Below, in pieces: positions 25,627-33,779 of a stretch of DNA of 39,827 nucleotides. The translations under genes and the position numbers were made by a program. The notes beneath the pieces are model-generated. The model saw nothing but the letters and a program-made list of their open reading frames with translations. It did not search any database and was not told the DNA's origin. Numbering within the stretch: position 1 is the first letter of the stretch; each line of letters opens with the position of its first letter. Origin of the DNA: Candidatus Aminicenantota bacterium (GTDB lineage Bacteria; Acidobacteriota; Aminicenantia; UBA2199). Location of the stretch: contig JAOZUQ010000023.1 in NCBI GenBank assembly GCA_029938635.1, positions 1 through 39,827 on the forward strand. Reading direction: 5' to 3'.

Positions 25627-25655
25627 TTGACTATTAAACTATCAAAAGTTAAAAT
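25627..25655 (+). promoter_or_regulatory. Leaderless-type promoter of the first M16-like gene
   Basis: TTGACT (25627-25632), 17-base spacer, TAAAAT (25650-25655), six bases to the GTG at 25662; no SD. Confidence 0.5.
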
Positions 25656-25661
25656 AATCTG

Positions 25662-26963
25662 GTGAGAAAACTCATAAACATTTGTTTTATCCTTTTATTG
25701 TTCATTCCACTGCATTCGGTTATCAGAGTCAGCTATTTTTCTCTTCCAAACGGCCTCACAGTTCTGTTAGCACCGGATGACAAAATGAATTCAGTATGTG
25801 TGCTCACTTACCACAAGAATGGGGTTAATAGCGATCCTTCCGATATCAGAGGTGCTTCCTACCTCTACCAGAAACTCATGTTTCTCGAAACTGACAATCT
25901 TTCTCCCTATGAAAGAATAAGATTTATAATGAAGAACGGAGGGAGAAGCAGCGGTAAGGTAAACTATGATAATTCAGTGTTTTATCAGGTAGTCCCCGCA
26001 TCAGACCTGAATTATGCATTGTGGCTCGAAAGTGAAAGGCTACAGAAGTTAAAGCTGAATGATCGTGAAATAATCAAACAGAGAAAAGGGATATACGACC
26101 GGATATACAGATTAATCAACAGAAGTATTCATTTCCGTGCCGGTGAATGGGTGAGAAAAGAGTTGCTCAAGAATTCAATTTACAAGACCCCGCTTTATGG
26201 AGATATAGAGAAGCTGAACACATTCGAGACTGGAAGGATCAAAAGAATTTATCAGAATTTTTCAAATCCCAAAAACATTATTCTTGTTATATCCGGAAAA
26301 TTTGAGGAAGATGGAATAAGAGAAAAAATTGATAGGTATTTCGGAAGCCTTGAATCTAAATCTATCCCTGCAAAAGATCCTGTTGCTGTCCCGTTGGGAG
26401 GCGGGTACAAATATACGAACTGGATGAGGGAAGTAATTCCCGAAAGTTTTATTCTGATAGGATTAAGAGCTCCATCCAAATTAAGCCTTGATTATACATA
26501 TTTTAAATTACTGGTATATTATCTCCTTGACGAGCGGACATCAAAATTAAAAAGGATATTTAAAAGTAATCTGAAAATGGATGTAAATATTTCTTTCGAT
26601 TTTTCAAATAACATCGGAGCAAATTCATTACTAATTAAAATATCTTCAAAAAAGCGGGCAGAGCTCGAAAGAGTCAGGTTCTATATCAGAAGACTTTTTG
26701 AAATGTTGATGACAGACAGACTGACAACATCGGAACTGAAAACCATGAAATCGCTTATGGAGATCGATTTTCTTAAAAACCTGACTCTGCCTGAAAAAAT
26801 GAGTTTAGTGCTGGCTGAGAACTACCACATGTCAGGTAACCTCGATTATGGAAATATGTTTCTGAAGAGGGTTAGAAAGATCCGTTCATATGATATCGTT
26901 AGAATAAGTAAGAAATACCTCAGAAAGGAGAATATGGTAATACTAAATGTATTTTCAAAATAG
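25662..26963 (+). CDS. Exported M16 (insulinase) family protein lacking the zinc motif
   Basis: A 433-residue protein with a signal peptide (MRKLINICFILLLFIPL). The M16 fold is recognisable: SYFSLPNGLTVLLAPDD, then the active-site helix, NGGRSSGKVNYDNSVFYQVV, YALWLESERLQ, and the later NPKNIILVISGKF. Where M16 peptidases have HxxEH, this protein has GASYLYQKLMFLET, with Tyr, Gln and Lys in place of His, Glu and His. The downstream Glu region reads REIIKQRKGIYDR, so that ligand also seems lost. It should be catalytically inactive, perhaps a chaperone or binding partner. Start codon GTG, with a leaderless-type promoter. The second M16-like gene overlaps its end by 17 bases. Confidence 0.78.
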   Translation: MRKLINICFILLLFIPLHSVIRVSYFSLPNGLTVLLAPDDKMNSVCVLTYHKNGVNSDPSDIRGASYLYQKLMFLETDNLSPYERIRFIMKNGGRSSGKVNYDNSVFYQVVPASDLNYALWLESERLQKLKLNDREIIKQRKGIYDRIYRLINRSIHFRAGEWVRKELLKNSIYKTPLYGDIEKLNTFETGRIKRIYQNFSNPKNIILVISGKFEEDGIREKIDRYFGSLESKSIPAKDPVAVPLGGGYKYTNWMREVIPESFILIGLRAPSKLSLDYTYFKLLVYYLLDERTSKLKRIFKSNLKMDVNISFDFSNNIGANSLLIKISSKKRAELERVRFYIRRLFEMLMTDRLTTSELKTMKSLMEIDFLKNLTLPEKMSLVLAENYHMSGNLDYGNMFLKRVRKIRSYDIVRISKKYLRKENMVILNVFSK

Positions 26964-28329
26964 TATAAGACCGGGATCAATAATTATTTTGATTTTTTTA
27001 CTTACCGTGATCTTTCCGGCAAATATCCCCGGGCAGACCCTCGAACAGACCAATTCAAAAGGTTTGAGAATGAATCTGATCAAAGATCCTTCGCTGATGT
27101 TTGTTCATGCCGAAATTGTCATTTATTATTCAGAGATCACAGATCCAGCCATCCCCTATCTTACCCTTATGAATATTTTTGATAACCAGATCAACAACCC
27201 GCAGTCAGGCCTCCTTAATATCCTCTTTAAAATGGGTAACGATATCGAAATTGATTACAAATTAGATCATTTGATCATAAAGGTAAATTTCCTTCCTGCC
27301 GATGTGAACCAGTTTGTTAATTTCTTAAAGGGTCTATACACTTACAAAGGGTTTTCACTTAAAAAATTCAATTACAGCATAAAGAATTTTTGGGATTTAT
27401 TCACAAAGAAAAATGAGTGGAAAAGAATTATAGCTGCACAGATCGCTTTCAACAAACTTTTCAATCAGGATCATCCGGGACAATTTCTGTTGCCCGGGAA
27501 AAAACTGGGAAGACTTAACCTTTCTCACATAAGATCATTTCATAAAAAAAACTATACTCTTCCGAATTCATATCTTACAGTTCAGGGAGATATAAACCCC
27601 TATATTCTGTTCGGGCTTATTGAGAAAACATTCAGGAATTTCAAGAATCTTAAGGCAAGCTACAGCAAGTTCAGATATGACCATTACAAATCGGATCGTA
27701 AAGTAATCATTGTCGATGATGGGAGCAATGGGACTCCAACTCTTTACTGGATAGATCCTCTGCCTCCATCGGACAATATAGATCATCATCTCAGCCGGAT
27801 CATAAATAATATTCTTTTTGGATATCCTTTAGGCAGGATTTCCAGGAGCGCATCCTCTTCCGGAATAAAAAACTTTAACATTTCATGGATCATCCATCAT
27901 CACAGAAATATATCAATAGTTTGTAAAAAGATCAGAGTAGGATACAGGGATATTGAAAAATTTGTTTTTATTGCAGATAACATAATAAGGAAATTAGGTG
28001 TTGGAAGGATCAACCGCAAGGAATATCTTGATAGTTATAATTATGTTTTTCAGAAGGAAAAGATCGACTCGGATAATTATGAAGTGAAGGCCGGGATCAA
28101 AATAGCCAAATCTTTTTCAGGGAAGAAAGTACAGAAAGATAAGGCCGGACAGAAAAATCTTCTTAAAGATCTCAGCTATGAAGTTTTCAGCCGGATCCTT
28201 TCAGATCCATCAGGAAGCTATAACATTAACCGAAACAAAAAGAAGGGGATCATCGTCATTTTTGGCAACCCGTCACTAATAAAAAAATATCTCAGAAACA
28301 TCAAACCCGAAGTTATAACAATCCGCTAA
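26947..28329 (+). CDS. Second exported M16-like protein, also without HxxEH
   Basis: A 460-residue protein with a signal peptide ([19 protein letters not shown]). It shows weak M16 features: a strand [20 protein letters not shown], the '[20 protein letters not shown]' strand, which corresponds to the YxPxNxxxxxxGD block of M16 family proteins, and [10 protein letters not shown]. No HxxEH occurs; the matching stretch reads [15 protein letters not shown]. It overlaps the preceding M16-like gene and lacks a clear SD at proper spacing (AGGAG lies about 16 bases up), so translation is probably coupled. Its stop shares bases with the convergent asnS stop (CTAA, 28326-28329). Confidence 0.68.
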   Translation: MYFQNSIRPGSIIILIFLLTVIFPANIPGQTLEQTNSKGLRMNLIKDPSLMFVHAEIVIYYSEITDPAIPYLTLMNIFDNQINNPQSGLLNILFKMGNDIEIDYKLDHLIIKVNFLPADVNQFVNFLKGLYTYKGFSLKKFNYSIKNFWDLFTKKNEWKRIIAAQIAFNKLFNQDHPGQFLLPGKKLGRLNLSHIRSFHKKNYTLPNSYLTVQGDINPYILFGLIEKTFRNFKNLKASYSKFRYDHYKSDRKVIIVDDGSNGTPTLYWIDPLPPSDNIDHHLSRIINNILFGYPLGRISRSASSSGIKNFNISWIIHHHRNISIVCKKIRVGYRDIEKFVFIADNIIRKLGVGRINRKEYLDSYNYVFQKEKIDSDNYEVKAGIKIAKSFSGKKVQKDKAGQKNLLKDLSYEVFSRILSDPSGSYNINRNKKKGIIVIFGNPSLIKKYLRNIKPEVITIR

Positions 28330-29711
28330 AACTCAGCGCTGTTTGGCGTTCTCGGGAAGGGGATGACGTCACGGATGTTCTTCATTCCGGTCAGGTACAT
28401 GATCAGCCTTTCAAATCCGAGTCCGAATCCTGAGTGGACAACAGATCCGAATCTTCTGAGATCAAGATACCACCAATAATCTTCTTCGTTGAGCCCCATC
28501 TCTTCGATCCTTTTTTTTAGAGCCGTATGATCCTCTTCTCTCTGACTTCCTCCGATTATTTCACCTACACCGGGGACAAGAAGGTCCATGGCTGCAACAG
28601 TTTTGTTGTCCTTATTCATTTTCATATAAAAGGCTTTGATCTCTTTCGGATAGTCGATCACAAATACAGGAGCATTAAAATGTTTCTCTGTCAGAAATCT
28701 TTCATGTTCTGTCTGAAGATCTATTCCCCATTTCACCGGGAAATCAAATTTCTCACCCGATTTCTCCAGTATATCAATAGCTTCCGTATAAGTAATTCTT
28801 TTAAACTCTGAGTCTACGATCCTTTTGATCTTTTCTATAACTCCGGCCTCAATGAACTTTTCAAAAAATTCCATTTCCTCCGGAGCACTCTCGAGGATAT
28901 ATCCGAAAATATATTTAATCATCTCCTCAGCAACACTCATGTTGTCATTAATATCTGCGAAGGCCATTTCAGGCTCGATCATCCAGAACTCGGAAGCATG
29001 CCTCTGAGTGTTTGAGTTCTCAGCCCTGAAAGTGGGGCCGAAAGTATATACATTCCTGTATGCCCAGCAGAAATTTTCTACCGCTAATTGGCCTGAGACT
29101 GTAAGATTTGCTTCTTTTCCAAAAAAATCTTTAGAATAATCAATATTCTTCTCCTCGTTAAGAGGTGTATTCAAAAGGTCAAGAGTTGTAACCTTGAACA
29201 TCTCTCCCGCTCCTTCGGCATCACTCCCCGTGATTATAGGTGTATGAACATAAACAAATCCCTTTTCCACAAAGAACTTGTGAATTGCAAATGCAAGGAG
29301 ACTTCTTATTCTGAAAACGGCTGTGAATGTGTTTGTCCTGGGCCTGAGGTGTGCAACAGTTCTGAGATACTCGAGTGTGTGTCTCTTTTTCTGAATAGGA
29401 TAATCCTGATCTGCAATATTTATAATTTTCACAGACGATGCCTTCATCTCAAAATCCTGGTTCGCTCCGGGGGATTCGACGATAGTACCTGAAACTATCA
29501 AAGATGATCCTATTGTCACTTTCGACAACTCCTTGAAATTTTCCAGGTCTTCTTCGAAAACAATCTGAATGGTTTTGAAAAAAGTTCCATCATAAAGGAC
29601 AATGAAACCAAAATTTTTCGACACCCTGAGACTCCTCACCCATCCTGATATCTCAGCCATTTTACCAATATAAGATTTATAATCACCATAAATGTCCTTT
29701 AAAAAGTCCAT
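28326..29711 (-). CDS. asnS: Asparagine--tRNA ligase
   Basis: A 461-residue class IIb aminoacyl-tRNA synthetase. The N-terminal OB fold binds the anticodon ([19 protein letters not shown], with TIQIVF). The catalytic core follows, with [17 protein letters not shown], motif 2 around [38 protein letters not shown], and motif 3 [20 protein letters not shown], ending [10 protein letters not shown]. The C-terminal and motif-2 details fit AsnRS rather than AspRS. The SD AAGGAG precedes the ATG, and a promoter lies 40 bases upstream. Confidence 0.96.
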   Translation of the reverse strand: MDFLKDIYGDYKSYIGKMAEISGWVRSLRVSKNFGFIVLYDGTFFKTIQIVFEEDLENFKELSKVTIGSSLIVSGTIVESPGANQDFEMKASSVKIINIADQDYPIQKKRHTLEYLRTVAHLRPRTNTFTAVFRIRSLLAFAIHKFFVEKGFVYVHTPIITGSDAEGAGEMFKVTTLDLLNTPLNEEKNIDYSKDFFGKEANLTVSGQLAVENFCWAYRNVYTFGPTFRAENSNTQRHASEFWMIEPEMAFADINDNMSVAEEMIKYIFGYILESAPEEMEFFEKFIEAGVIEKIKRIVDSEFKRITYTEAIDILEKSGEKFDFPVKWGIDLQTEHERFLTEKHFNAPVFVIDYPKEIKAFYMKMNKDNKTVAAMDLLVPGVGEIIGGSQREEDHTALKKRIEEMGLNEEDYWWYLDLRRFGSVVHSGFGLGFERLIMYLTGMKNIRDVIPFPRTPNSAEF

Positions 29712-29751
29712 AATAATTCTCCTTACGAATTCCCCTCGGGAAGATTTGAAT

Positions 29752-29780
29752 ATTTTATTAAAAACAGCCCCTCATTTCAA
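29752..29780 (-). promoter_or_regulatory. Promoter of asnS
   Basis: On the minus strand TTGAAA (29780-29775), 17-base spacer, TAAAAT (29757-29752). It has a normal leader of about 35 bases with SD AAGGAG before ATG 29711. Confidence 0.55.
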
Positions 29781-29806
29781 GGGTTAAACAAAATACAATT
29801 GCAGAT

Positions 29807-29853
29807 TTGAAAAATATTTATCTTTGAATATACTATATAGTACTAAGAGAGAG
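29807..29853 (+). promoter_or_regulatory. Promoter of the DUF302 gene with overlapping palindrome
   Basis: TTGAAA (29807-29812), 16-base spacer, TATACT (29829-29834). A perfect 12-bp palindrome TACTATATAGTA (29831-29842) covers the -10 and the expected start point. AGAGAGGAAG is the SD before ATG 29861. Confidence 0.5.
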
Positions 29854-29860
29854 GAAGAAA

Positions 29861-30256
29861 ATGGTTGAACCTATTATTAAAATATCAGGAAGCAATTTTG
29901 ATGAAACCGTCACATTGATCGAAGAATTACTTGAGATAGAAGGATTTGTTCTTATGGCTTCGAAAAACATTGACGAAATAATAAAAGCAAAACTCGGGAT
30001 AGAAAATTATTCAAGATACACGATCATCCTTGCATGTAGACCCGAACTGGCAAAAGGTGCCCTGGATGTATCAAAAATGTCCGGCCTCCTGTTTCCATGC
30101 AGCTTTGTTGTCTATGAGGATGAAGAAGAAGTAAAGATCGGACATATTTCGATCATGAAAATAACTCCTGATATTGGTCTTGCTCCATATGAAGAGATGG
30201 AACCGGTTATCAAAGAAACCGGTGAATATATCAGAAGGATATGGGAAAAGCTTTAA
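29861..30256 (+). CDS. DUF302 domain protein
   Basis: A 131-residue cytosolic protein. It shows the DUF302 layout: an opening ferredoxin-like helix DETVTLIEELLEIEGFVLMA, a central YTIILACRPELAKGAL that corresponds to the family's 'ilgaCnP..A..al', a second part LLFPCSFVVYEDEEEVKIG ('lLPCnVvvye'), and MKITPDI. The family function is unknown; the two conserved Cys (ACRP and FPCS) are present. Its TAA shares bases TTAA (30253-30256) with the stop of the convergent sensor gene, so the two transcripts must overlap at their 3' ends. Confidence 0.82.
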   Translation: MVEPIIKISGSNFDETVTLIEELLEIEGFVLMASKNIDEIIKAKLGIENYSRYTIILACRPELAKGALDVSKMSGLLFPCSFVVYEDEEEVKIGHISIMKITPDIGLAPYEEMEPVIKETGEYIRRIWEKL

Positions 30257-30696
30257 TCGTTACAACTGCAGTTCTCGCTGCATTGATGATGAACATTCAT
30301 CTTGTCACCAAACTCTTTTAATAAACATTTACACTGATCCTTAGTCATGTGTTTCTTGTAGATCAGGAGTTGATCAACTGTATTCAGCTGGATCTTTTTC
30401 TGTATATCATTTATTGTAGTAATGCATTTATCAATCTCTGTTCTGTCTGTCACCTTTGAATCCAGGAGGTTATAAAGATCCTGCCTGCATTTTTCAAGTT
30501 CACCTTCAAGCTTAACATTTTCATTGAGGATTCCGGCTGATTCTTCTGTTATCATTTTTTTCTGTGAAACATCCAGGACAAAACCGGGAGAAGTGCCTTC
30601 CGCTCCTGAATGTCTATCCGAAAACATATGAACAATAAACACAACATTAAAAATAAGTGAGAAGAGAAAAACAGCAAAAAATATTTTAAGTTTCAT
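30253..30696 (-). CDS. CnrX/CpxP-like periplasmic metal sensor
   Basis: A 147-residue protein with an N-terminal anchor or signal helix (KIFFAVFLFSLIFNVVFIVHMF). A helical periplasmic domain follows: ESAGILNENVKLEGELEKCR, TEIDKCITTINDIQKKIQ, DQLLIYKKHMTKDQCKCLL. The tail ends in a Cys/His cluster, HHQCSENCSCND. This is the shape of the heavy-metal sensor/CpxP-Spy group (CnrX, ZraP), in which helical dimers bind metal. The start overlaps the anti-sigma stop in ATGA, and SD GGGAGA is present. By analogy with CnrYXH it would release the anti-sigma when metal binds. The metal is unknown. Confidence 0.65.
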   Translation of the reverse strand: MKLKIFFAVFLFSLIFNVVFIVHMFSDRHSGAEGTSPGFVLDVSQKKMITEESAGILNENVKLEGELEKCRQDLYNLLDSKVTDRTEIDKCITTINDIQKKIQLNTVDQLLIYKKHMTKDQCKCLLKEFGDKMNVHHQCSENCSCND

Positions 30697-31013
30697 TTTA
30701 CCGTCTCCCTGAATGCCGAAACCAAATTCCCCGGGTTTTCGGATGAAAATATTCCTGCATTCAAAATTGCATTAGAATCCGGATCCCCTGTTCTTCCGGA
30801 TGAATTGACAATAAATAAACTGAAAGAAGTAAACACTGCTATAAGAAGAATATACGCAAGTCCAAGCCTGCCTGCCTTCAGAAAATAGTTATTGTGATCC
30901 CGTCTCTTTTCCATAAGAATTCCTGCTGATGGGATCCTCTCAGGGATCAAACTTTCGATCAATGCATTATGGTCCCCCGTAATATTTTTCATATCATCAT
31001 CAAAAATATCCAT
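30693..31013 (-). CDS. Small transmembrane anti-sigma factor candidate (CnrY-like)
   Basis: A 106-residue single-pass protein: an acidic cytosolic N-terminus (MDIFDDDMKNI), a Lys/Arg stretch MEKRRDHNNYF, one helix GLAYILLIAVFTSFSLFIV (about 51-69), and a short periplasmic tail. Size, topology and position between an ECF sigma gene and a CnrX-like sensor match CnrY/NccY-type anti-sigma factors. The assignment rests on context; no conserved zinc anti-sigma motif is present. SD AAAGGAG; 39 bases after the sigma gene; 4-base overlap with the sensor gene. Confidence 0.6.
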   Translation of the reverse strand: MDIFDDDMKNITGDHNALIESLIPERIPSAGILMEKRRDHNNYFLKAGRLGLAYILLIAVFTSFSLFIVNSSGRTGDPDSNAILNAGIFSSENPGNLVSAFRETVK

Positions 31014-31052
31014 TGTGCTACTCCTTTATCTTAGACACTAACTCATAAAAAA

Positions 31053-31562
31053 TCATGCTACATACTTCCTTATTTTTTTCATCGATTTAAAAATAAGTGA
31101 TTCTATTGCCGATACAGTTGTACCCATAACATCAGCAATCTCTTTTTGTTTCATCTTCTCATAGTGAAAAAAAAAGAATGCTGTCCTCTCTCTCTCTGAT
31201 AATTTTTTTAATGCATCTCCGAGCTTCCTCAATTTGATCATCTTTTCCTGATCCTCTTCATTTTTTAATGCCGGATCATCCGAAATACCAATTAACAATT
31301 TGGAAGTTTCTGACGGGTCATTTTCAAACGAGATGAACTTTACTATTTTTTTTCTTCTTAGATAATTTCTTATCGTGTTAAGTGCGATACGGTATACCCA
31401 GGTATAAAGGTCGGAACGGTTCTGAAATGATCCAAGTGAATTCAAAACCTTGTAAAATATATCGTGAGTAAGGTCCTCAGCTTCATTTTTATCCTGCAAC
31501 TGGTAAAGCGCCAGCTTATATATTTTTTTATAATAATTTTTTACTATTTCATCTTGATTCAT
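31053..31562 (-). CDS. ECF-type RNA polymerase sigma factor
   Basis: A 169-residue sigma-70 family protein with only regions 2 and 4. Region 2 spans YYKKIYKLALYQLQDKNEAE, DLTHDIFYKVL and LYTWVYRIALNTIRNYLRRKK. Region 4 spans LSERERTAFFFFHYEKMKQK, EIADVMGTTVSAIESLIFKS and MKKIRKYV, an intact helix-turn-helix. It groups by context with metal-responsive ECF sigmas. No SD lies before ATG 31562; TATCAT ends seven bases upstream, but the -35 is unclear, and an ECF-type autoregulated promoter cannot be excluded. A terminator-like hairpin (31602-31634) separates it from the upstream metal-binding gene. Confidence 0.88.
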   Translation of the reverse strand: MNQDEIVKNYYKKIYKLALYQLQDKNEAEDLTHDIFYKVLNSLGSFQNRSDLYTWVYRIALNTIRNYLRRKKIVKFISFENDPSETSKLLIGISDDPALKNEEDQEKMIKLRKLGDALKKLSERERTAFFFFHYEKMKQKEIADVMGTTVSAIESLIFKSMKKIRKYVA

Positions 31563-31601
31563 CAGATGAATGATAGCCGACTATGACAAAAAAATATATA
31601 A

Positions 31602-31634
31602 AAAAAAAGGCGAAACCGAAATTCCGCCCTTTTT
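31602..31634 (-). terminator. Terminator-like hairpin between the metal-binding gene and the ECF sigma gene
   Basis: Plus-strand AAAAAAAGGCGAA and TTCCGCCCTTTT pair with two single-base bulges around a short loop, with T runs on the minus-strand exit side. It would end the 32136-31660 transcript or attenuate read-through into the sigma operon. Confidence 0.5.
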
Positions 31635-31659
31635 AAAATAGCAATTATTTTATATTACT

Positions 31660-32136
31660 TTATTTCTTTTTATGAGATTTGTGAAGTTTTGAGTCAACTT
31701 TATGATGAGAGCATTCAACTTTCTTCAGATCGGTTTTGCAATGTGGGCAGCTCCCTTCCTTTTCGGAAGTAAACTTACATCCCTCTGTAGTACATTTGTA
31801 TGTGGCTTTTTTTACTACTTTTTTGAGGGCCATTCCGCAATGCGGACATTTGCCATCTTTATCAGTTGTATAGTTACAAGCCTTCATTGGACATTTGTAA
31901 GTTGTGCTGTGTGTACAATCAGCAGCTTTCTTTTCAAATGCTTCCTTACATTTTTCTCCACAAACATGCACGGTTTTACCATGATGATCAAACTCAAGCC
32001 CTTTCCCCTTCTCCATTTTGTGTCCGCATGCAGGGCACTTCGTGAAATCTTTTTCACCTGAGAAAAGACTGAAGTTTGCAGAAATAAGCAGTATTGAAAA
32101 AAGCACAACCATTAAGATCTTAATTTTTTTATCCAT
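31660..32136 (-). CDS. Exported Cys-rich metal-binding protein (TRASH/YHS-like plus two zinc-ribbon repeats)
   Basis: A 158-residue protein with a signal peptide (KIKILMVVLFSILLISANF) and 14 cysteines. Residues 34-63 form a TRASH/YHS-like unit: CPAC, then FDHHGKTVHVC and GEKC (Cys34, 37, 59, 63). Two tandem ribbons follow with identical spacing C-x4-C-x9-C-x2-C: Cys82/87/97/100 (YKCPMKACNY, CPHCGMAL) and Cys115/120/130/133 (YKCTTEGCKF, CPHCKTDL). The YKCPM and CPHCGM pattern is that of heavy-metal-binding domains fused to copper efflux proteins. The tail is His/Lys-rich (CSHHKVDSKLHKSHKKK). Likely a periplasmic metal sponge or donor; the metal is unknown. SD ACAGGAG is good. Confidence 0.75.
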   Translation of the reverse strand: MDKKIKILMVVLFSILLISANFSLFSGEKDFTKCPACGHKMEKGKGLEFDHHGKTVHVCGEKCKEAFEKKAADCTHSTTYKCPMKACNYTTDKDGKCPHCGMALKKVVKKATYKCTTEGCKFTSEKEGSCPHCKTDLKKVECSHHKVDSKLHKSHKKK

Positions 32137-32172
32137 AAATTTCTCCTGTTTGCATTCAGTTTTACTGATCGC

Positions 32173-32196
32173 ATTATAATATTCGACAATTATAAT
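32173..32196 (-). promoter_or_regulatory. Promoter region with two palindromic ATTATAAT boxes before the metal-binding gene
   Basis: ATTATAAT, itself a palindrome, occurs at 32173-32180 and again at 32189-32196, 16 bp apart. The proximal copy contains a perfect TATAAT on the minus strand. The pair could be a -10 plus an operator half, as in AT-rich Fur-family sites, but this is only a pattern. Confidence 0.35.
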
Positions 32197-32315
32197 TCAG
32201 GATTCCTGCCTTTTTTTTTAAAAAAGATCAAACTATGTAAGAGAAAATTTCAACGGAAGATGTTCCGGTTGATGCTCTCAGCGAGTCTGAGGATGGATTT
32301 CCGTATGAGTATTTT

Positions 32316-33779
32316 CTATTTCGATCCGTTAGCTCCCCTGATTTTTTTAAATTGTACAATTCCTTCCTCAAGAGTAGAAAAAGACCCGTCAAGCTGGAGT
32401 TCGAACAATTTTTTCAGATATTTGCCCATCTCTTCACCGGGGCTTATCCCCAGCCCAATCAGGTCACGTCCCTGAAGAATCGGCTTGATCGTATCCTCGC
32501 TTATCTTGAGTTCCTCTTTTCTGTTGTAATACCAATTTGATATCTCATCAACATCACTAAAATTCAGAGGCTCCGGTTCACGCGACTGCCTGTCTGCAAA
32601 ATCGAGGAAGATCAGAAGATCATCCCTGCCATCCATATCTCTGAGAAGCCTGGAAAAAGCTTTGAATCCGATCTCAGTGCGGTTATAGTAAAGATCATAT
32701 ATCCTATGATGATTTTTTATAAGCTTCAGGATCACATCCCTGAGAGGGAATTTCATTCTGGTCTCTACTTTAAGTTTTTCCAGCAGGGATTCTGCAAGCC
32801 CGACACCGACACTATCATGCTTAATCGAAGTGACAGTCATCCTTCCCCTTTTAAATTCCCATTTTGTGGTAACCGGTTTTCCGATATCATGAAGAATGAT
32901 CCCGAGAAGAAGCGCAAGCTCTTCTTCCTCACTGAGTCCTTTTATATCAGCCAGCTTCTTTCCGATATCAAGGGCTGTCAACATATGGATGAATACTGTA
33001 TGATGACCGAACTCATCTTTCTCAGGGTGAAATATCGAATCCTGAATGGTTAATGCCATCCTGTAAATTCCGGGATAAAGTTTTTCGAGAATTGTTAATT
33101 TGAAATATTCCATCAAACCCTTTGATGGAACAGCAGACTCCAGAAGAGTTCTGAAAAATTCTTCTGTAATACGCTCGGCGCTGAGCTCCTCCAGGATAAC
33201 ATCCTTTGCAACTTTATATATATCTTCTTCTATCTCAAATCCAAGCACTGACGAGAATCTGGCTGCCCTTAACAGCCTCAGGGGATCATCCGCAAATGCC
33301 TCCGGGCCGGTCATTACGATCATTTTCTTCTTAATTGCATCTGTTCCGTTAAACGGATCAAAGATGCTGCCGTCACTCAACCTGATAGCGATAGAATTGC
33401 AGGAGAAATCCCTTCTCCCGAGATCTTCCTCCAGTGTTACTTTCTTTCCGCTTTCGATAACAAAATTTTTATGTGAGCTCGATCCGGAGTCCTTTTTTCT
33501 GTCCATCCGGGGGACAGAAATATCAAAAGTAACTTTATCCTTTGTAAATTTTATTACAGCGAAACTTTTTCCAACTGTATTAATTTTGCCATGCTCTTTA
33601 AGAACTTTCTCAAGTTCAGAATATTCATATCCGACGACCATGAGATCGATATCCTTTCTGTTGTCTATATCGCCGGAAATAATGAGATCACGGACAACAC
33701 CTCCGACAAGATACACATCCTCGCCGAAAAGTCCTGTGAATAAATCTTTGCCGGGAAAATTTTCTTCTTTAATTTTCAT
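32316..33779 (-). CDS. cca: CCA tRNA nucleotidyltransferase / poly(A) polymerase family protein with HD domain
   Basis: A protein of about 487 residues that would add or repair the tRNA 3' CCA end. The polymerase-beta head has YLVGGVVRDLI and the metal pair DIDLMVVG. RRDFSCNSIAI and DPLRLLRAARFSSVLGF (the neck and template Arg region) follow. The HD domain has FGHHTVFIHMLTAL and LLGIILHDIGKP. Class II enzymes with HD domains can also be poly(A) polymerases; the two cannot be told apart here. ATG 33779 is preferred; TTG 33797 adds six residues and has no SD. The ATG lies inside the last codons of the PilZ gene (11-base overlap), so translation is probably coupled. Confidence 0.88.
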   Translation of the reverse strand: MKIKEENFPGKDLFTGLFGEDVYLVGGVVRDLIISGDIDNRKDIDLMVVGYEYSELEKVLKEHGKINTVGKSFAVIKFTKDKVTFDISVPRMDRKKDSGSSSHKNFVIESGKKVTLEEDLGRRDFSCNSIAIRLSDGSIFDPFNGTDAIKKKMIVMTGPEAFADDPLRLLRAARFSSVLGFEIEEDIYKVAKDVILEELSAERITEEFFRTLLESAVPSKGLMEYFKLTILEKLYPGIYRMALTIQDSIFHPEKDEFGHHTVFIHMLTALDIGKKLADIKGLSEEEELALLLGIILHDIGKPVTTKWEFKRGRMTVTSIKHDSVGVGLAESLLEKLKVETRMKFPLRDVILKLIKNHHRIYDLYYNRTEIGFKAFSRLLRDMDGRDDLLIFLDFADRQSREPEPLNFSDVDEISNWYYNRKEELKISEDTIKPILQGRDLIGLGISPGEEMGKYLKKLFELQLDGSFSTLEEGIVQFKKIRGANGSK

